The notes under the pieces are model-generated. The model had not been told where the DNA came from. It saw only the letters and a list, made by a program, of their open reading frames with translations, and did no database searches. Shown one piece after another: positions 9,263-17,747 of a stretch of DNA of 64,000 nt. Source of the stretch: Mycolicibacterium lacusdiani (GTDB lineage: Bacteria > Actinomycetota > Actinomycetes > Mycobacteriales > Mycobacteriaceae). Every line of letters begins with the position of its first letter. Positions within the stretch are counted from its first letter, which is position 1. Location of the stretch: the NCBI RefSeq assembly GCF_021916785.1, contig NZ_JAKCFC010000011.1, positions 124,001-188,000 on the forward strand, in the 5' to 3' direction. A program made the translations under genes and the position numbers.

Positions 9263-11038
9263 GTGACGACAGTGCCTTCATTCACGGTGGCCCAGTCGTC
9301 GATCCTCTCGGTGCTGCACGGACGTGCCAGCATGCGCCCCGATGACGTCGCCTTCACGTTCACCGACTACGACCGGGACCCAGCCGGTGTCGTCGAGACG
9401 CTGACGTGGTCGCAGCTGTCGCGCCGAACCATGAACGTGGCGCGCGAGATTCGGCTGCACGGGTCGATCGGTGACAGGGCGGTGATCCTGGCACCCCAGG
9501 GCCTGGAGTACGTGCTCGCCTTCCTGGGCAGCATGCAGGCGGGGCTCGTCGCGGTTCCGCTACCGCTGCCGCATCGCGGCTCGACCCATGACCGGGTGAG
9601 TTCGGTCCTGGCCGATGCCCAGCCGTCGATCGTCCTCACGACGTCGGCGTCGGCGGCGGACGTCGGCGGCTACGTCGATCAGGCAGGTGTCGATCAGGCA
9701 TGCCTGGACGCCGCGCCGAAGGTCGTGGCGATCGACTCGATGGACCTCGACGGCACGCTTCGTGAACCCATTCCCGCGACCGCCGACTTCCCCGACACGG
9801 CCTACCTGCAGTACAGCTCGGGTTCGACCCGGCTACCGGCCGGGGTCATGATCTCGCACCTCAACCTGCAGGCGAACTTCGAGCAGATCATGCGCACGTT
9901 CTTCGCGGGTGCGAACCCCGTGCCGGCCGGTGCGGCCACGTTCGTGTCGTGGCTGCCCTTCTACCACGACATGGGCCTCGTCCTGGGCGTGTGCGCACCC
10001 ATCCTCAGCGGCCATCCCGCGGCGCTGATGAGCCCAGTTGCGTTCCTGGAGAAGCCCGCTCGATGGATACGCGCCCTGGCCGAGAATCGCCGCGCGTTCT
10101 CGGCGGCGCCCAACTTCGCGTTCGACCTCGCCGCCCGCAAGACCACCGACGGCGACATCGCAGGCCTCGACCTCGGTGGGGTGCACGGCATCATCAACGG
10201 CGCCGAACGCGTCGAGCCGGCCACCCTGGAGCGTTTCTCGGATCGGTTCGCGCACTTCGACTTTCGTGATCACATGTTGCGCCCGGCCTACGGTCTTGCG
10301 GAGGCGACTGTCTTCGTGGCGGCGGGCACCTGGAGTGAAGAAGCGCCCGCGTCGTACTTCGACGCCGACGAACTGGGCGCAGGCCGTGTCCAGCCGTGCG
10401 CGGCCCGGAAGGGCACGGCGCTGGCGCGCTACGACCTGCCGCAGTCGCCGACGGTGCGGATCGTCGACGTCGACACCCACGCTCATTGCGCGACGGACGT
10501 GGTCGGCGAGATCTGGGTGCACGGCGACAACGTCGCAACCGGGTACTGGAACAGGCCAGCGGACGAGCAGCAGTGCTTCGGCGCCACGCTCGTGGACCCG
10601 TCGCCCGGCACGCCGGAGGGGCCGTGGCTGCGAACGGGCGATCTGGGCTTCGTGTCGGATGGCGAGTTGTTCATCGTCGGCCGCATCAAGGACCTGCTCA
10701 TCATCCGCGGCCGCAACCACCATCCCGAGGACATCGAGGCGACGGTCCAGCAGATCACCCGCGGCCGGGTCGCGGCGATATCGGTGCCGACCAAGAGCGC
10801 CGAGGAGCTGGTCACCGTCATCGAACTCAAGGAACGAAGCGACGAGGACTTGCCGCGGTGGCTCAGCGACGTGAAGACCGACGTCACCTCGGCGATCTCG
10901 AACGCCCACGGCCTGAACGTGGGCGATCTGGTCCTGGTGCCGCCCGGATCGATCCCCACGACGACGAGCGGCAAGATTCGACGTGTCGCCTGCGTCGAGC
11001 AGTATCGGCGGAACCAGTTCGTCCGGCTCGACGCGTGA
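9263..11038 (+). CDS. fadD23: FadD23-type long-chain fatty acyl-AMP ligase
   Basis: 591-residue acyl-adenylate-forming enzyme of the FAAL class, which activates a fatty acid as acyl-AMP and loads it on a PKS. Seen: the ATP loop YSSGSTRLPAGVM (about residue 182), SWLPFYHDMGL, the FGSAPNFAF-like SAAPNFAFDLAARK, NGAERVEP, RPAYGLAEATVFV, RTGDLGF and GRIKDLLIIRGRNHHPEDIE, and a final SGKIRR lysine motif. I chose the GTG at 9263 because GGAGGA sits six bases upstream; a GTG at 9188 in frame would add 25 residues. Its location next to pks and mmpL10 suggests that it supplies the starter acyl group for the Pks of this cluster. Confidence 0.5.
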   Translation: MTTVPSFTVAQSSILSVLHGRASMRPDDVAFTFTDYDRDPAGVVETLTWSQLSRRTMNVAREIRLHGSIGDRAVILAPQGLEYVLAFLGSMQAGLVAVPLPLPHRGSTHDRVSSVLADAQPSIVLTTSASAADVGGYVDQAGVDQACLDAAPKVVAIDSMDLDGTLREPIPATADFPDTAYLQYSSGSTRLPAGVMISHLNLQANFEQIMRTFFAGANPVPAGAATFVSWLPFYHDMGLVLGVCAPILSGHPAALMSPVAFLEKPARWIRALAENRRAFSAAPNFAFDLAARKTTDGDIAGLDLGGVHGIINGAERVEPATLERFSDRFAHFDFRDHMLRPAYGLAEATVFVAAGTWSEEAPASYFDADELGAGRVQPCAARKGTALARYDLPQSPTVRIVDVDTHAHCATDVVGEIWVHGDNVATGYWNRPADEQQCFGATLVDPSPGTPEGPWLRTGDLGFVSDGELFIVGRIKDLLIIRGRNHHPEDIEATVQQITRGRVAAISVPTKSAEELVTVIELKERSDEDLPRWLSDVKTDVTSAISNAHGLNVGDLVLVPPGSIPTTTSGKIRRVACVEQYRRNQFVRLDA

Positions 11039-11124
11039 GCCCCGCCGATGGCGGGCGAGCCGCTGTAGGGTCGGGACCCGAGGCAGGGCGTCGAGTAGGG
11101 CCGGGAGCGAAGTGTGAGAACCCC

Positions 11125-12276
11125 ATGAAGCGACTTCTCGCCTTTGGCACCGCCTTCGCGACCATCGGCGCCGCAGGCGTGCTCGGCCTGGGAACCGCAG
11201 CGGCCGACGACACTCCGGTTCCGCCGCCGCCTCCGATCCCCGGTGCCGGGCCGCAGGGACCGCCGCCACCGATCGGCACCCCGGGCAGGGCCTACGCCCT
11301 GGGCGGCGCGCACGTGCTCGGCATCCCGTACGACGAATACATCATGCGCACCGGCGCCGAATGGTTCCCCGGCCTCGACCGCCAGATCGTCGACTACCCC
11401 GCGGGACAGGTGCAGGGCCACACGCTGGAACGGCTGTTCCCGGGCATCGGCCGCCTCGACGACGGCTTCCCCGGGCTGGGCATCGACGGTCCAAGCTACG
11501 GCGAGTCCATCGACGTCGGCGGGCCCAACCTGATCAACGCAATCCGCGCCGGAGGCCCCGGCACCGTCATCGGACTCTCCGAGGGTGCGTCGGTGCTCGA
11601 CGACGTCCAGGCGCGTCTGGCGTACGACCCGGCCGCTCCGCCACCGGACCAGCTGAGCTTCGCCACGTACGGCAACCCCGTCGGCAAGCATGCGTTCGGC
11701 GAGAGCTTCCTGACCCAGATGTTCCCGGTCGGCGCCGTCGTTCCCTCGCTGGACTACCGCATCCCTGCCCCGGTAGAGAGCCAGTACGACACGTACAAGT
11801 TCGTCTCCGCCTACGACAGCATCGCCGACTGGCCGGACCGGCCGGACAACTGGATGAGCGTCGCCAACGCGATCGTCGGCCTCGCGACCGGCCATACCGC
11901 GGTGGCCTTCACCAACCCGAGCATGGTGCCGCCGCAGAACGTTCGGACGACGGTCAACTCGCGCGGCGCGAAGACCACCACGTACATGATCCCGGAGGAG
12001 CACCTTCCGCTGGTGCTGCCGTTCAAGTACCTCGGGGTCCCGGCGGAGACGCTGAACCGGCTCGACGCGGTGCTGCAGCCGATGGTCGACGCGGGGTATT
12101 CGCGCAACGACGATCCGCTGACCGCGCCGATCACGGTGGACCCGGTCAACGGCTACGACCCGGCGGAGGTCACCGCACCCGCCACGAACGCGGCCTTCGG
12201 CGGCGGTTCGGATCCCGTGTCACAACTCCTCGCCGGCATGCAATACGTGCTGAACAACCAGGCGCAGCAGCCCTAG
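11125..12276 (+). CDS. Secreted PE-PPE-domain acyltransferase (Chp2-like)
   Basis: 383-residue exported serine hydrolase/acyltransferase. A signal peptide is clear (KR, then a hydrophobic stretch, then LGTAAAD), followed by a proline-rich linker and a PE-PPE alpha/beta hydrolase domain with the nucleophile motif GLSEGAS (Ser152). Candidate downstream acid and base include the Asp-rich YDSIADWPDRPDNW region and a His near GHTAVAF. In M. tuberculosis the homologous Chp1 and Chp2 act on the outside of the membrane to finish acylation of sulfolipid and polyacyltrehalose, and the TPP cluster carries a gene annotated as PE. I infer that this protein performs the last trehalose acylation steps outside the cytoplasmic membrane. 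The start ATG has only a weak ribosome site. Confidence 0.5.
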   Translation: MKRLLAFGTAFATIGAAGVLGLGTAAADDTPVPPPPPIPGAGPQGPPPPIGTPGRAYALGGAHVLGIPYDEYIMRTGAEWFPGLDRQIVDYPAGQVQGHTLERLFPGIGRLDDGFPGLGIDGPSYGESIDVGGPNLINAIRAGGPGTVIGLSEGASVLDDVQARLAYDPAAPPPDQLSFATYGNPVGKHAFGESFLTQMFPVGAVVPSLDYRIPAPVESQYDTYKFVSAYDSIADWPDRPDNWMSVANAIVGLATGHTAVAFTNPSMVPPQNVRTTVNSRGAKTTTYMIPEEHLPLVLPFKYLGVPAETLNRLDAVLQPMVDAGYSRNDDPLTAPITVDPVNGYDPAEVTAPATNAAFGGGSDPVSQLLAGMQYVLNNQAQQP

Positions 12277-12282
12277 GCGCTG

Positions 12283-12966
12283 CTACAGGCCGGCGAAGCC
12301 CACGCCGACCAGCGCGCAGCCCACGATCGCCAACAGCAGGGCCACCCCGCGGCGGCCCTGCGCGCGCAGCCAGTCGTAGAGCGCAGCGAGCATCGAGCGG
12401 GTGCGGTCCGGGGCGACCAGGTAGCACAGCAGCGGAATCTCGACGAGCGCGAACGCCACCACGTTGAACACCAGCAGCGCGCCGAATTGAGTTGCGGCAG
12501 TGGCGCCGGATGCGACGATGAGCGCCAGCGCGGCGACGTAGTCGATCGACGGCAGCGCGATGCCGAGGCCCGCGACACCGGCCGTCCACAGTGAACCGCC
12601 GTTGAGCAGTCGCCGGGCGCGGCCCGAGATCGATGCCGGTATGCGTTCGGCCAACCCGCCGCTCGTCGCCTTCGACCGGCTCAGCAGGCCCGCGGCCACC
12701 AGCGCGGCGTTGACCAGCAGCACCAGGCCGACCACGATCTGCACGCGGGGCAGCGTGAAGTGGGCCGATCCGAGGGCCGGCCGCAGCACGAACAGGACGA
12801 CGACGCCGACCGCGATGCCCATCATGAAGCCGCCCGCCAGGAACGCGAGCAGCTGCAGTGCGGGCCGGGGCCGGTTGATCGCGAGCACCGTCATGCCGAT
12901 CCGGAACGGCTCCAGGCTGACCGCGACGGCCATCATCAGGAGCGGGATCCACATGGTGGGCGACAC
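12283..12966 (-). CDS. Gap-like integral membrane protein of the TPP cluster
   Basis: 227-residue protein with about six hydrophobic segments, close to the GAP/Sap family of small mycobacterial membrane proteins (the Gap protein of the glycopeptidolipid locus helps move lipid to the surface). Seen: an N-terminal SLEPFRIGM motif and a central loop with a basic stretch between helices. It is convergent with the PE-PPE gene, only six bases away, so it is probably on its own transcript. A GTG start with GGAAG upstream gives this length; an in-frame ATG four codons later is also possible. Its linkage to the lipid genes is the main reason to expect a role in lipid translocation. Confidence 0.5.
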   Translation of the reverse strand: MSPTMWIPLLMMAVAVSLEPFRIGMTVLAINRPRPALQLLAFLAGGFMMGIAVGVVVLFVLRPALGSAHFTLPRVQIVVGLVLLVNAALVAAGLLSRSKATSGGLAERIPASISGRARRLLNGGSLWTAGVAGLGIALPSIDYVAALALIVASGATAATQFGALLVFNVVAFALVEIPLLCYLVAPDRTRSMLAALYDWLRAQGRRGVALLLAIVGCALVGVGFAGL

Positions 12967-13026
12967 GTTACCGGCTTCCGATCAGGCAGATCCGGACGCT
13001 GGCGGGACCCAGCGGTACGGGGGAGC

Positions 13027-14031
13027 ATGGAGCGAGTGAGCACGCTGCACACGACTTCGCGGACGTCGCGGCAGACGCTGCCCGTCGTCGACCTCGGCGA
13101 CGACCCTTCGACGCTGCGCGCCCGGTTGCGTGACGTCGCCCACGAGGTCGGCTTCTTCCTCCTCACCGGGCACGGCGTCCCTGCCGAGTTGACCGAGCGC
13201 GTGCTGACCGAGGCCCGTCGCCTGTTCGCGCTGCCGCAGGCCGAGAAGGACGCGGTCGCGATGGTGCGTAGCCCGCACTTTCGGGGCTACACGCGGCTGG
13301 GCGGGGAGCTGACCGGCGGCACCGTCGACTGGCGCGAACAGATCGACATCGGCCCCGAACGCGTCCCACTCGCCGATCCGTCGGAGCCGTACCTGCGGCT
13401 GCAGGGGCCGAATCAGTGGCCGTCCGCGTTGCCCGAGCTACCGGGCGTCATCGCCGAGTGGGATGCCGCGTTGGCCGACGTCGGTCGCACGCTGCTGCGG
13501 GACTGGGCGGCGTCGCTGGGTGCGCCCGAGGACGTGTTCGACGCGGCGTTCGCCGAGACACCGGCCACGCTGATCAAGATCGTGCGCTATCCCGCGCAGG
13601 CCGATTCGCCCCAGGGCGTCGGCGCCCACCGTGACGCCGGAGTGCTGACGCTCCTGCTCGCCGAACCGGGGAGTCGGGGTCTGCAGGTTCGCGATGTAAG
13701 CGGGGACTGGATCGACGTCGACCCGCTGCCCAGCGCGTTCATCGTGAACATCGGCGAGATGCTGGAGATCGCCAGCGGCGGGTACCTGAGGGCGACCGAG
13801 CATCGTGTCGCGCTCAGCACGCGGGAACGAATCTCGGTGCCCTACTTCTTCAATCCCCGGCTCGACGCCCGGCTCCCGGTGCTGACGCTGCCCGCCGAAC
13901 TGGCCGACCGGGCTCGCGGAGTCACCACCGACCCGTCGAACGAGAAGATCTTCGCGGTCTACGGCCGCAACGCGTGGAAGAGCAGGCTGCGGGCACACCC
14001 GGACGTGGCGGTCGCCCACGGCTATGGGTAG
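13027..14031 (+). CDS. 2-oxoglutarate/Fe(II) oxygenase, isopenicillin N synthase-like
   Basis: 334-residue cytosolic non-haem iron oxygenase. The N-terminal DIOX_N region has LPVVDLGDD and GFFLLTGHGVP; the C-terminal jelly roll has the iron ligands HRD (in GAHRDAG) and a distal His in ATEHRVAL, followed by an R-x-S motif (RERIS) that binds 2-oxoglutarate. All ligands look intact. Substrate unknown; relatives include gibberellin-type and amino acid oxygenases. The ATG at 13027 follows GGGGGAGC; a GTG three codons later also has a ribosome site. It is divergent from the Gap-like gene and is followed 54 bases later by a flavin reductase, which could be co-transcribed. Confidence 0.5.
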   Translation: MERVSTLHTTSRTSRQTLPVVDLGDDPSTLRARLRDVAHEVGFFLLTGHGVPAELTERVLTEARRLFALPQAEKDAVAMVRSPHFRGYTRLGGELTGGTVDWREQIDIGPERVPLADPSEPYLRLQGPNQWPSALPELPGVIAEWDAALADVGRTLLRDWAASLGAPEDVFDAAFAETPATLIKIVRYPAQADSPQGVGAHRDAGVLTLLLAEPGSRGLQVRDVSGDWIDVDPLPSAFIVNIGEMLEIASGGYLRATEHRVALSTRERISVPYFFNPRLDARLPVLTLPAELADRARGVTTDPSNEKIFAVYGRNAWKSRLRAHPDVAVAHGYG

Positions 14032-14085
14032 TTCGGCGCAGACCGACGAGGGCGGGCGCGGAGCCTGTGTGAAGATGAGGAAGCC

Positions 14086-14571
14086 ATGAGCAGCACAGAA
14101 CTCAGCCCGTCGTCTTTGCGCGAGGCGTTCGGGCACTTCCCGACCGGCGTCATTGCGATCGCCGCCGAGGTGGACGGCGTGCGCGTCGGGTTGGCCGCGA
14201 GCACGTTCGTCCCGGTGTCGCTGGATCCGCCGCTGGTGTCGTTCTGCGTGCAGAACACCTCTACCACGTGGCCGAAGCTGGTCGACCTGCCGTCGCTGGG
14301 TATCAGCGTGCTCGGCGAGGCGCACGACGCAGCGGCGCGGACGCTGGCGGCCAAGACCGGCGACCGGTTCGCCGGCCTCGAAACGGTGTCACGGGACAGC
14401 GGCGCAGTGTTCATCGAGGGCACCAGCGTGTGGCTGGAGAGCGCGATCGAACAGCAGATCCTCGCGGGCGATCACACGATCGTCGTGCTGCGGGTCAGCG
14501 ACATCACCGTGCACGACGACGTCGCGCCCATCGTCTTCCACCGGAGCACGTTCCGGCGCCTGGGCCAGTAG
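14086..14571 (+). CDS. Flavin reductase-like FMN-binding protein
   Basis: 161-residue flavin reductase-domain protein (FMN split barrel, HpaC/HsaB-like). Typical features are FPTGVIAIAAEVDG at the N-terminus, GLAASTFVPVSLDPPLVSFCV and the C-terminal HDDVAPIVFHRSTFRRLG. Enzymes of this group reduce FMN or FAD with NAD(P)H for a partner monooxygenase. No flavin monooxygenase lies next to it; the upstream gene is a 2-oxoglutarate oxygenase, which would not need reduced flavin, so the true partner is not visible. The length is normal for a stand-alone reductase. Confidence 0.5.
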   Translation: MSSTELSPSSLREAFGHFPTGVIAIAAEVDGVRVGLAASTFVPVSLDPPLVSFCVQNTSTTWPKLVDLPSLGISVLGEAHDAAARTLAAKTGDRFAGLETVSRDSGAVFIEGTSVWLESAIEQQILAGDHTIVVLRVSDITVHDDVAPIVFHRSTFRRLGQ

Positions 14572-14583
14572 TCCGCGCGCAAG

Positions 14584-14745
14584 CTAGGGCCGCGCGCCGA
14601 GTTCCTCGCGGTAGTACTGCACGCGCCGATCGAGTTCGGCGGCGTCGTCGGGCCTACCCTCCTTGCGCGCCAGTTCGGCACGGGTGGAGAGTTCGCGGAT
14701 CGCGGTCCGAATGTCGTTGACGCTCTGAGTTTCTCTCGTCCTCAC
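14584..14745 (-). CDS. Small hypothetical protein downstream of the sdh1 operon
   Basis: 53-residue predicted cytoplasmic, charged, helical protein (NDIRTAIRELSTRAELARKEG, ending in VQYYREELG). The same frame is open up to 14850, but the GTG at 14745 gives a compact protein and avoids the hairpin at 14837-14878. Its hydrophilic helical character resembles short conserved mycobacterial proteins of unknown function; I do not recognise a named family. It is convergent with the flavin reductase gene, whose stop lies 13 bases away. Confidence 0.5.
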   Translation of the reverse strand: MRTRETQSVNDIRTAIRELSTRAELARKEGRPDDAAELDRRVQYYREELGARP

Positions 14746-14836
14746 GAGGCCGCCCTTCGTCGATGAACTGGCTGCTCGATCCCGAGCGTACGCCGCAAGA
14801 ATCAAGACCAACTGCGACTCAGCAGACTCCCAACGT

Positions 14837-14878
14837 GAAGCCAGCGTCACCCCCGTGGTCGGGCGTGACGCTGGCTTC
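14837..14878 (-). terminator. Strong hairpin after sdhB, likely terminator of the sdh1 operon
   Basis: The arms 14837-14850 and 14865-14878 are perfect 14-base complements around a 14-base loop. The hairpin lies about 90 bases beyond the sdhB stop in the direction of transcription. No T-run follows, as is common for mycobacterial hairpin terminators. It could instead attenuate or protect the mRNA. Confidence 0.5.
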
Positions 14879-14908
14879 CCGGTCGAGGCGTCGGCAGCAA
14901 ACTACCGG

Positions 14909-14972
14909 CGCTGTCTGCTCTTCGCGCAAGCGCTCATCGCCGCTGTCTGCTCTTCGCGCAAGCGCTCATCGC
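14909..14972. repeat. Perfect 32-bp tandem duplication at the 3' end of sdhB
   Basis: Positions 14909-14940 and 14941-14972 are identical 32-base units in direct tandem. The second unit contains the sdhB stop codon and part of the adjoining codon, so the duplication lies downstream of, and does not lengthen, the protein. Each unit contains GCGCTTGCGCGAAGAGC on the minus strand. Confidence 0.5.
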
Positions 14973-15715
14973 CGGAACAGCTTGTTGCCCAACCACACGA
15001 TTGGGTCGTACTTGCGGTCGGCGACGCGTTCCTTCATCGGGATCAGCGCGTTGTCGGTGATCTTGATGTGCTCGGGGCAGACCTCGGTGCAGCACTTGGT
15101 GATGTTGCAGTAGCCGAGCCCGTGCTCCTCCTGCGCGATGTCCTTGCGGTCCGCGACGTCGAGCGGATGCATGTCCAGCTCGGCGATCCGCATGAGGTAC
15201 CGCGGCCCGGAGAACGACTGCTTGTTCTCTTCGTGATCACGCACCACGTGGCAGACGTTCTGGCACAGGAAGCACTCGATGCACTTGCGGAACTCCTGGC
15301 TCCGGTTCACGTCCTCCTGCTGCATCCGGTACTCGCCCGGCTGCAGGTCCTTCGGTGGGGTGAACGACGGGATCTCGCGCGCCTTCTCGTAGTTGAAGGA
15401 CACGTCGGTCACCAGGTCGCGCATCACGGGGAAGGTCCGCAGCGGGGTGACGGTGACGGTCTCGTCCTCCCCGAAGGTCGACATCCGGGTCATGCACAGC
15501 AGTCGGGGACGGCCGTTGACCTCCGCCGAGCACGATCCGCACTTGCCCGCCTTGCAGTTCCACCGCACGGCGAGGTCGTTGGCCTGAGTGGCCTGCAGGC
15601 GGTGGATGATGTCGAGCACCACCTCGCCCTCGTTGACCTCGACGGTGTAGTCCTTCAGCTCGCCGCCTGAGTCGTCGCCGCGCCAGACCCGCAGGCTCGC
15701 ATCGTAGGAAGCCAT
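14966..15715 (-). CDS. sdhB: Succinate dehydrogenase 1 iron-sulfur subunit
   Basis: 249-residue iron-sulfur subunit of the Sdh1-type succinate dehydrogenase. It passes electrons from the flavoprotein to menaquinone at the cytoplasmic face of the membrane. The N-terminal 2Fe-2S ferredoxin domain has NCKAGKCGSCSAEVNG and a later LLC Cys. The C-terminal domain has CIECFLCQNVCH and CNITKCCTEVCPEHI for the 4Fe-4S and 3Fe-4S clusters. Ligand cysteines look complete. The gene is the last of the sdhC-sdhA-sdhB order on the minus strand and begins one base after the sdhA stop, so translation is probably coupled. It corresponds to Rv0247c by order and length. Confidence 0.5.
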   Translation of the reverse strand: MASYDASLRVWRGDDSGGELKDYTVEVNEGEVVLDIIHRLQATQANDLAVRWNCKAGKCGSCSAEVNGRPRLLCMTRMSTFGEDETVTVTPLRTFPVMRDLVTDVSFNYEKAREIPSFTPPKDLQPGEYRMQQEDVNRSQEFRKCIECFLCQNVCHVVRDHEENKQSFSGPRYLMRIAELDMHPLDVADRKDIAQEEHGLGYCNITKCCTEVCPEHIKITDNALIPMKERVADRKYDPIVWLGNKLFRR

Positions 15716-15716
15716 G

Positions 15717-17708
15717 TCAGCCCTTCCGTTGGGGGTGCTCGTGGAGTTCGCCGTCGGTGTAGTACTTCTCCAGCTCGGACAGTTCGAAGCACTCCAGCAG
15801 GTCGGGCCGCATCGGGTCCTGCGGCTCGGCCTCCACCGTCACGCGCGGAACCATCGCTTCGGCGGTCGCCGCGTCGGTGGTCCGGCATACCAGCAGCTTG
15901 TTGCGCCACTTGGCGTCCATCTCGGGGAAGTCGTCGCGGGTGTGTCCGCCACGGCTCTCGGTGCGCTGCAGCGCCGCCTTGGCGACGCACTCGCTGACCA
16001 GCAACATGTTCCGCATGTCGATCGCGAGGTGCCAGCCGGGGTTGTAGACGTGGCCGCCTTCGACGGCGACGTTCTGCAGCCGGCCCCTGAGTTCGTCGAG
16101 CTTGGCGAGCGCCTGCTCGATCTCCTCTTCCTTGCGGATGATGCCGACGAGATCGTTCATCGACTCCTGCAGTTCGGCGTGCAGGGTGTACGGGTTCTCG
16201 GGTTCGTCGTGCGGCTCGAACGGCGCCAACGCCATCTTCGTGGCCTCGTCGAGCGCTTCCTGCGACACCTTCGGCCGGTCGGACAGTGCCCGCACGTAAT
16301 CGGACGCTCCGAGCCCGGCGCGGCGGCCGAACACCAGCAGATCGGACAGCGAGTTGCCGCCGAGGCGGTTGCTGCCGTGCATGCCCCCGGAGCACTCGCC
16401 TGCGGCGAACAACCCTGGCGTCGCGGCGCCGCCGGTGTCGGGATCGACCTCGATGCCACCCATGACGTAATGGCAGGTCGGGCCGACCTCCATCTCGTCC
16501 TTGGTGATGTCGACCTCGGCCAGCTCGATGAACTGGTGGTACATCGACGGCAGTCGACGCTTGATCTCCTCGGTCGGCATGCGCGACGCGATGTCGAGGT
16601 AGACGCCGCCGTGCGGTGTGCCACGCCCCGCCTTGACCTCGGCGACGATCGCGCGGGCGACCTCGTCGCGGGGGAGCAGGTCGGGTGTGCGACGGGCGGA
16701 GTCGTTGTCCGCCAACCACTTGTCGGCTTCTTCTTCACTCTCGGCGTACTGCCCCTTGAAGACCTCGGGGATGTAGTCGAACATGAAGCGCTTGCCCTCG
16801 GAGTTCTTCAGCACCCCGCCGTCGCCGCGCACGCCCTCGGTGACCAGGATTCCCTTCACCGACAGCGGCCAGACCATGCCGGTGGGGTGGAACTGGATGA
16901 ACTCCATGTTGATCAGCGTCGACCCGGCGCGCAGCGCCAGCGCGTGGCCGTCGCCGGTGTACTCCCACGAGTTCGACGACACCTTGAACGACTTGCCGAT
17001 GCCGCCGGTCGCGAGCACCACCGCAGGCGCCTCGAGCAGGATGAAGTTGCCGGTCTCGCGCCAGTAGCCGAAGGCACCCGCGATCTTGCCCGTCGGGCCG
17101 GTGTCCGCACCCGTGGCCTCGTGGGGTGCGCTCGTCTCCTCGCGCGGGCCCTTGTCGAGGATCAGGTCGGTGATGGCGCATTCGTGGAAGACCTTGATGC
17201 GGGCCTCGTAGTCGCCGAGTTCGCGCTTGTCCTCCTGCTGCAGCGAGACGATCTTCTGCTGCAGGGTGCGAATGATCTCCAGGCCCGTGCGGTCGCCGAC
17301 GTGCGCGAGCCGCGGGTAGGTGTGCCCGCCGAAGTTGCGCTGGCTGATCTTGCCGTCCTTGGTGCGGTCGAACAGCGCGCCGTAGGTCTCCAGCTCCCAC
17401 ACCCGGTCGGGGGCTTCCTGCGCGTGCAGTTCGGCCATCCGCCAGTTGTTCAGGAACTTGCCGCCCCGCATGGTGTCGGCAAAGTGGATCTGCCAGGTGT
17501 CCTTGGCATTCGCGTTCTTCATCGCCGCCGCGCAGCCGCCCTCGGCCATCACCGTGTGCGCCTTGCCGAACAGCGACTTGGTGACGACCGCGACCCGCAG
17601 TCCGCGTTCGCGTGCCTCGATGACGGCCCGTAGTCCGGCGCCGCCGGCACCGATCACGACGACGTCGTACTCGTGTCGTTCCAGTTGAGCTTCGTGCGAA
17701 GCCATCAA
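15717..17708 (-). CDS. sdhA: Succinate dehydrogenase 1 flavoprotein subunit
   Basis: 663-residue flavoprotein of Sdh1, oxidising succinate to fumarate. Seen: the FAD Rossmann motif VVVIGAGGAGLRAVIEA at the N-terminus, the FAD-attachment region KAHTVMAEGG (His before Thr-Val), a substrate region EFIQFHPTGM, HYVMGGI, and the C-terminal NRLGGNSLSDLLVFGRRAG. It is longer than the enzyme of the Sdh2 type and matches the Rv0248c class. An in-frame ATG directly follows the first ATG, so either may be used. sdhC ends about 39 bases upstream and sdhB begins one base downstream. Sdh1 enzymes are the main succinate oxidisers during growth of mycobacteria and may also run in reverse. Confidence 0.5.
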   Translation of the reverse strand: MMASHEAQLERHEYDVVVIGAGGAGLRAVIEARERGLRVAVVTKSLFGKAHTVMAEGGCAAAMKNANAKDTWQIHFADTMRGGKFLNNWRMAELHAQEAPDRVWELETYGALFDRTKDGKISQRNFGGHTYPRLAHVGDRTGLEIIRTLQQKIVSLQQEDKRELGDYEARIKVFHECAITDLILDKGPREETSAPHEATGADTGPTGKIAGAFGYWRETGNFILLEAPAVVLATGGIGKSFKVSSNSWEYTGDGHALALRAGSTLINMEFIQFHPTGMVWPLSVKGILVTEGVRGDGGVLKNSEGKRFMFDYIPEVFKGQYAESEEEADKWLADNDSARRTPDLLPRDEVARAIVAEVKAGRGTPHGGVYLDIASRMPTEEIKRRLPSMYHQFIELAEVDITKDEMEVGPTCHYVMGGIEVDPDTGGAATPGLFAAGECSGGMHGSNRLGGNSLSDLLVFGRRAGLGASDYVRALSDRPKVSQEALDEATKMALAPFEPHDEPENPYTLHAELQESMNDLVGIIRKEEEIEQALAKLDELRGRLQNVAVEGGHVYNPGWHLAIDMRNMLLVSECVAKAALQRTESRGGHTRDDFPEMDAKWRNKLLVCRTTDAATAEAMVPRVTVEAEPQDPMRPDLLECFELSELEKYYTDGELHEHPQRKG

Positions 17709-17747
17709 ACCCTCACTTGCCTATTCGTATGTAGTCGAACGATGTTG

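Noticed and set aside
15714..17633. 639-codon open frame on the plus strand
   Set aside because: Antisense shadow of sdhA, whose motifs are complete; high G+C makes such long shadows common.
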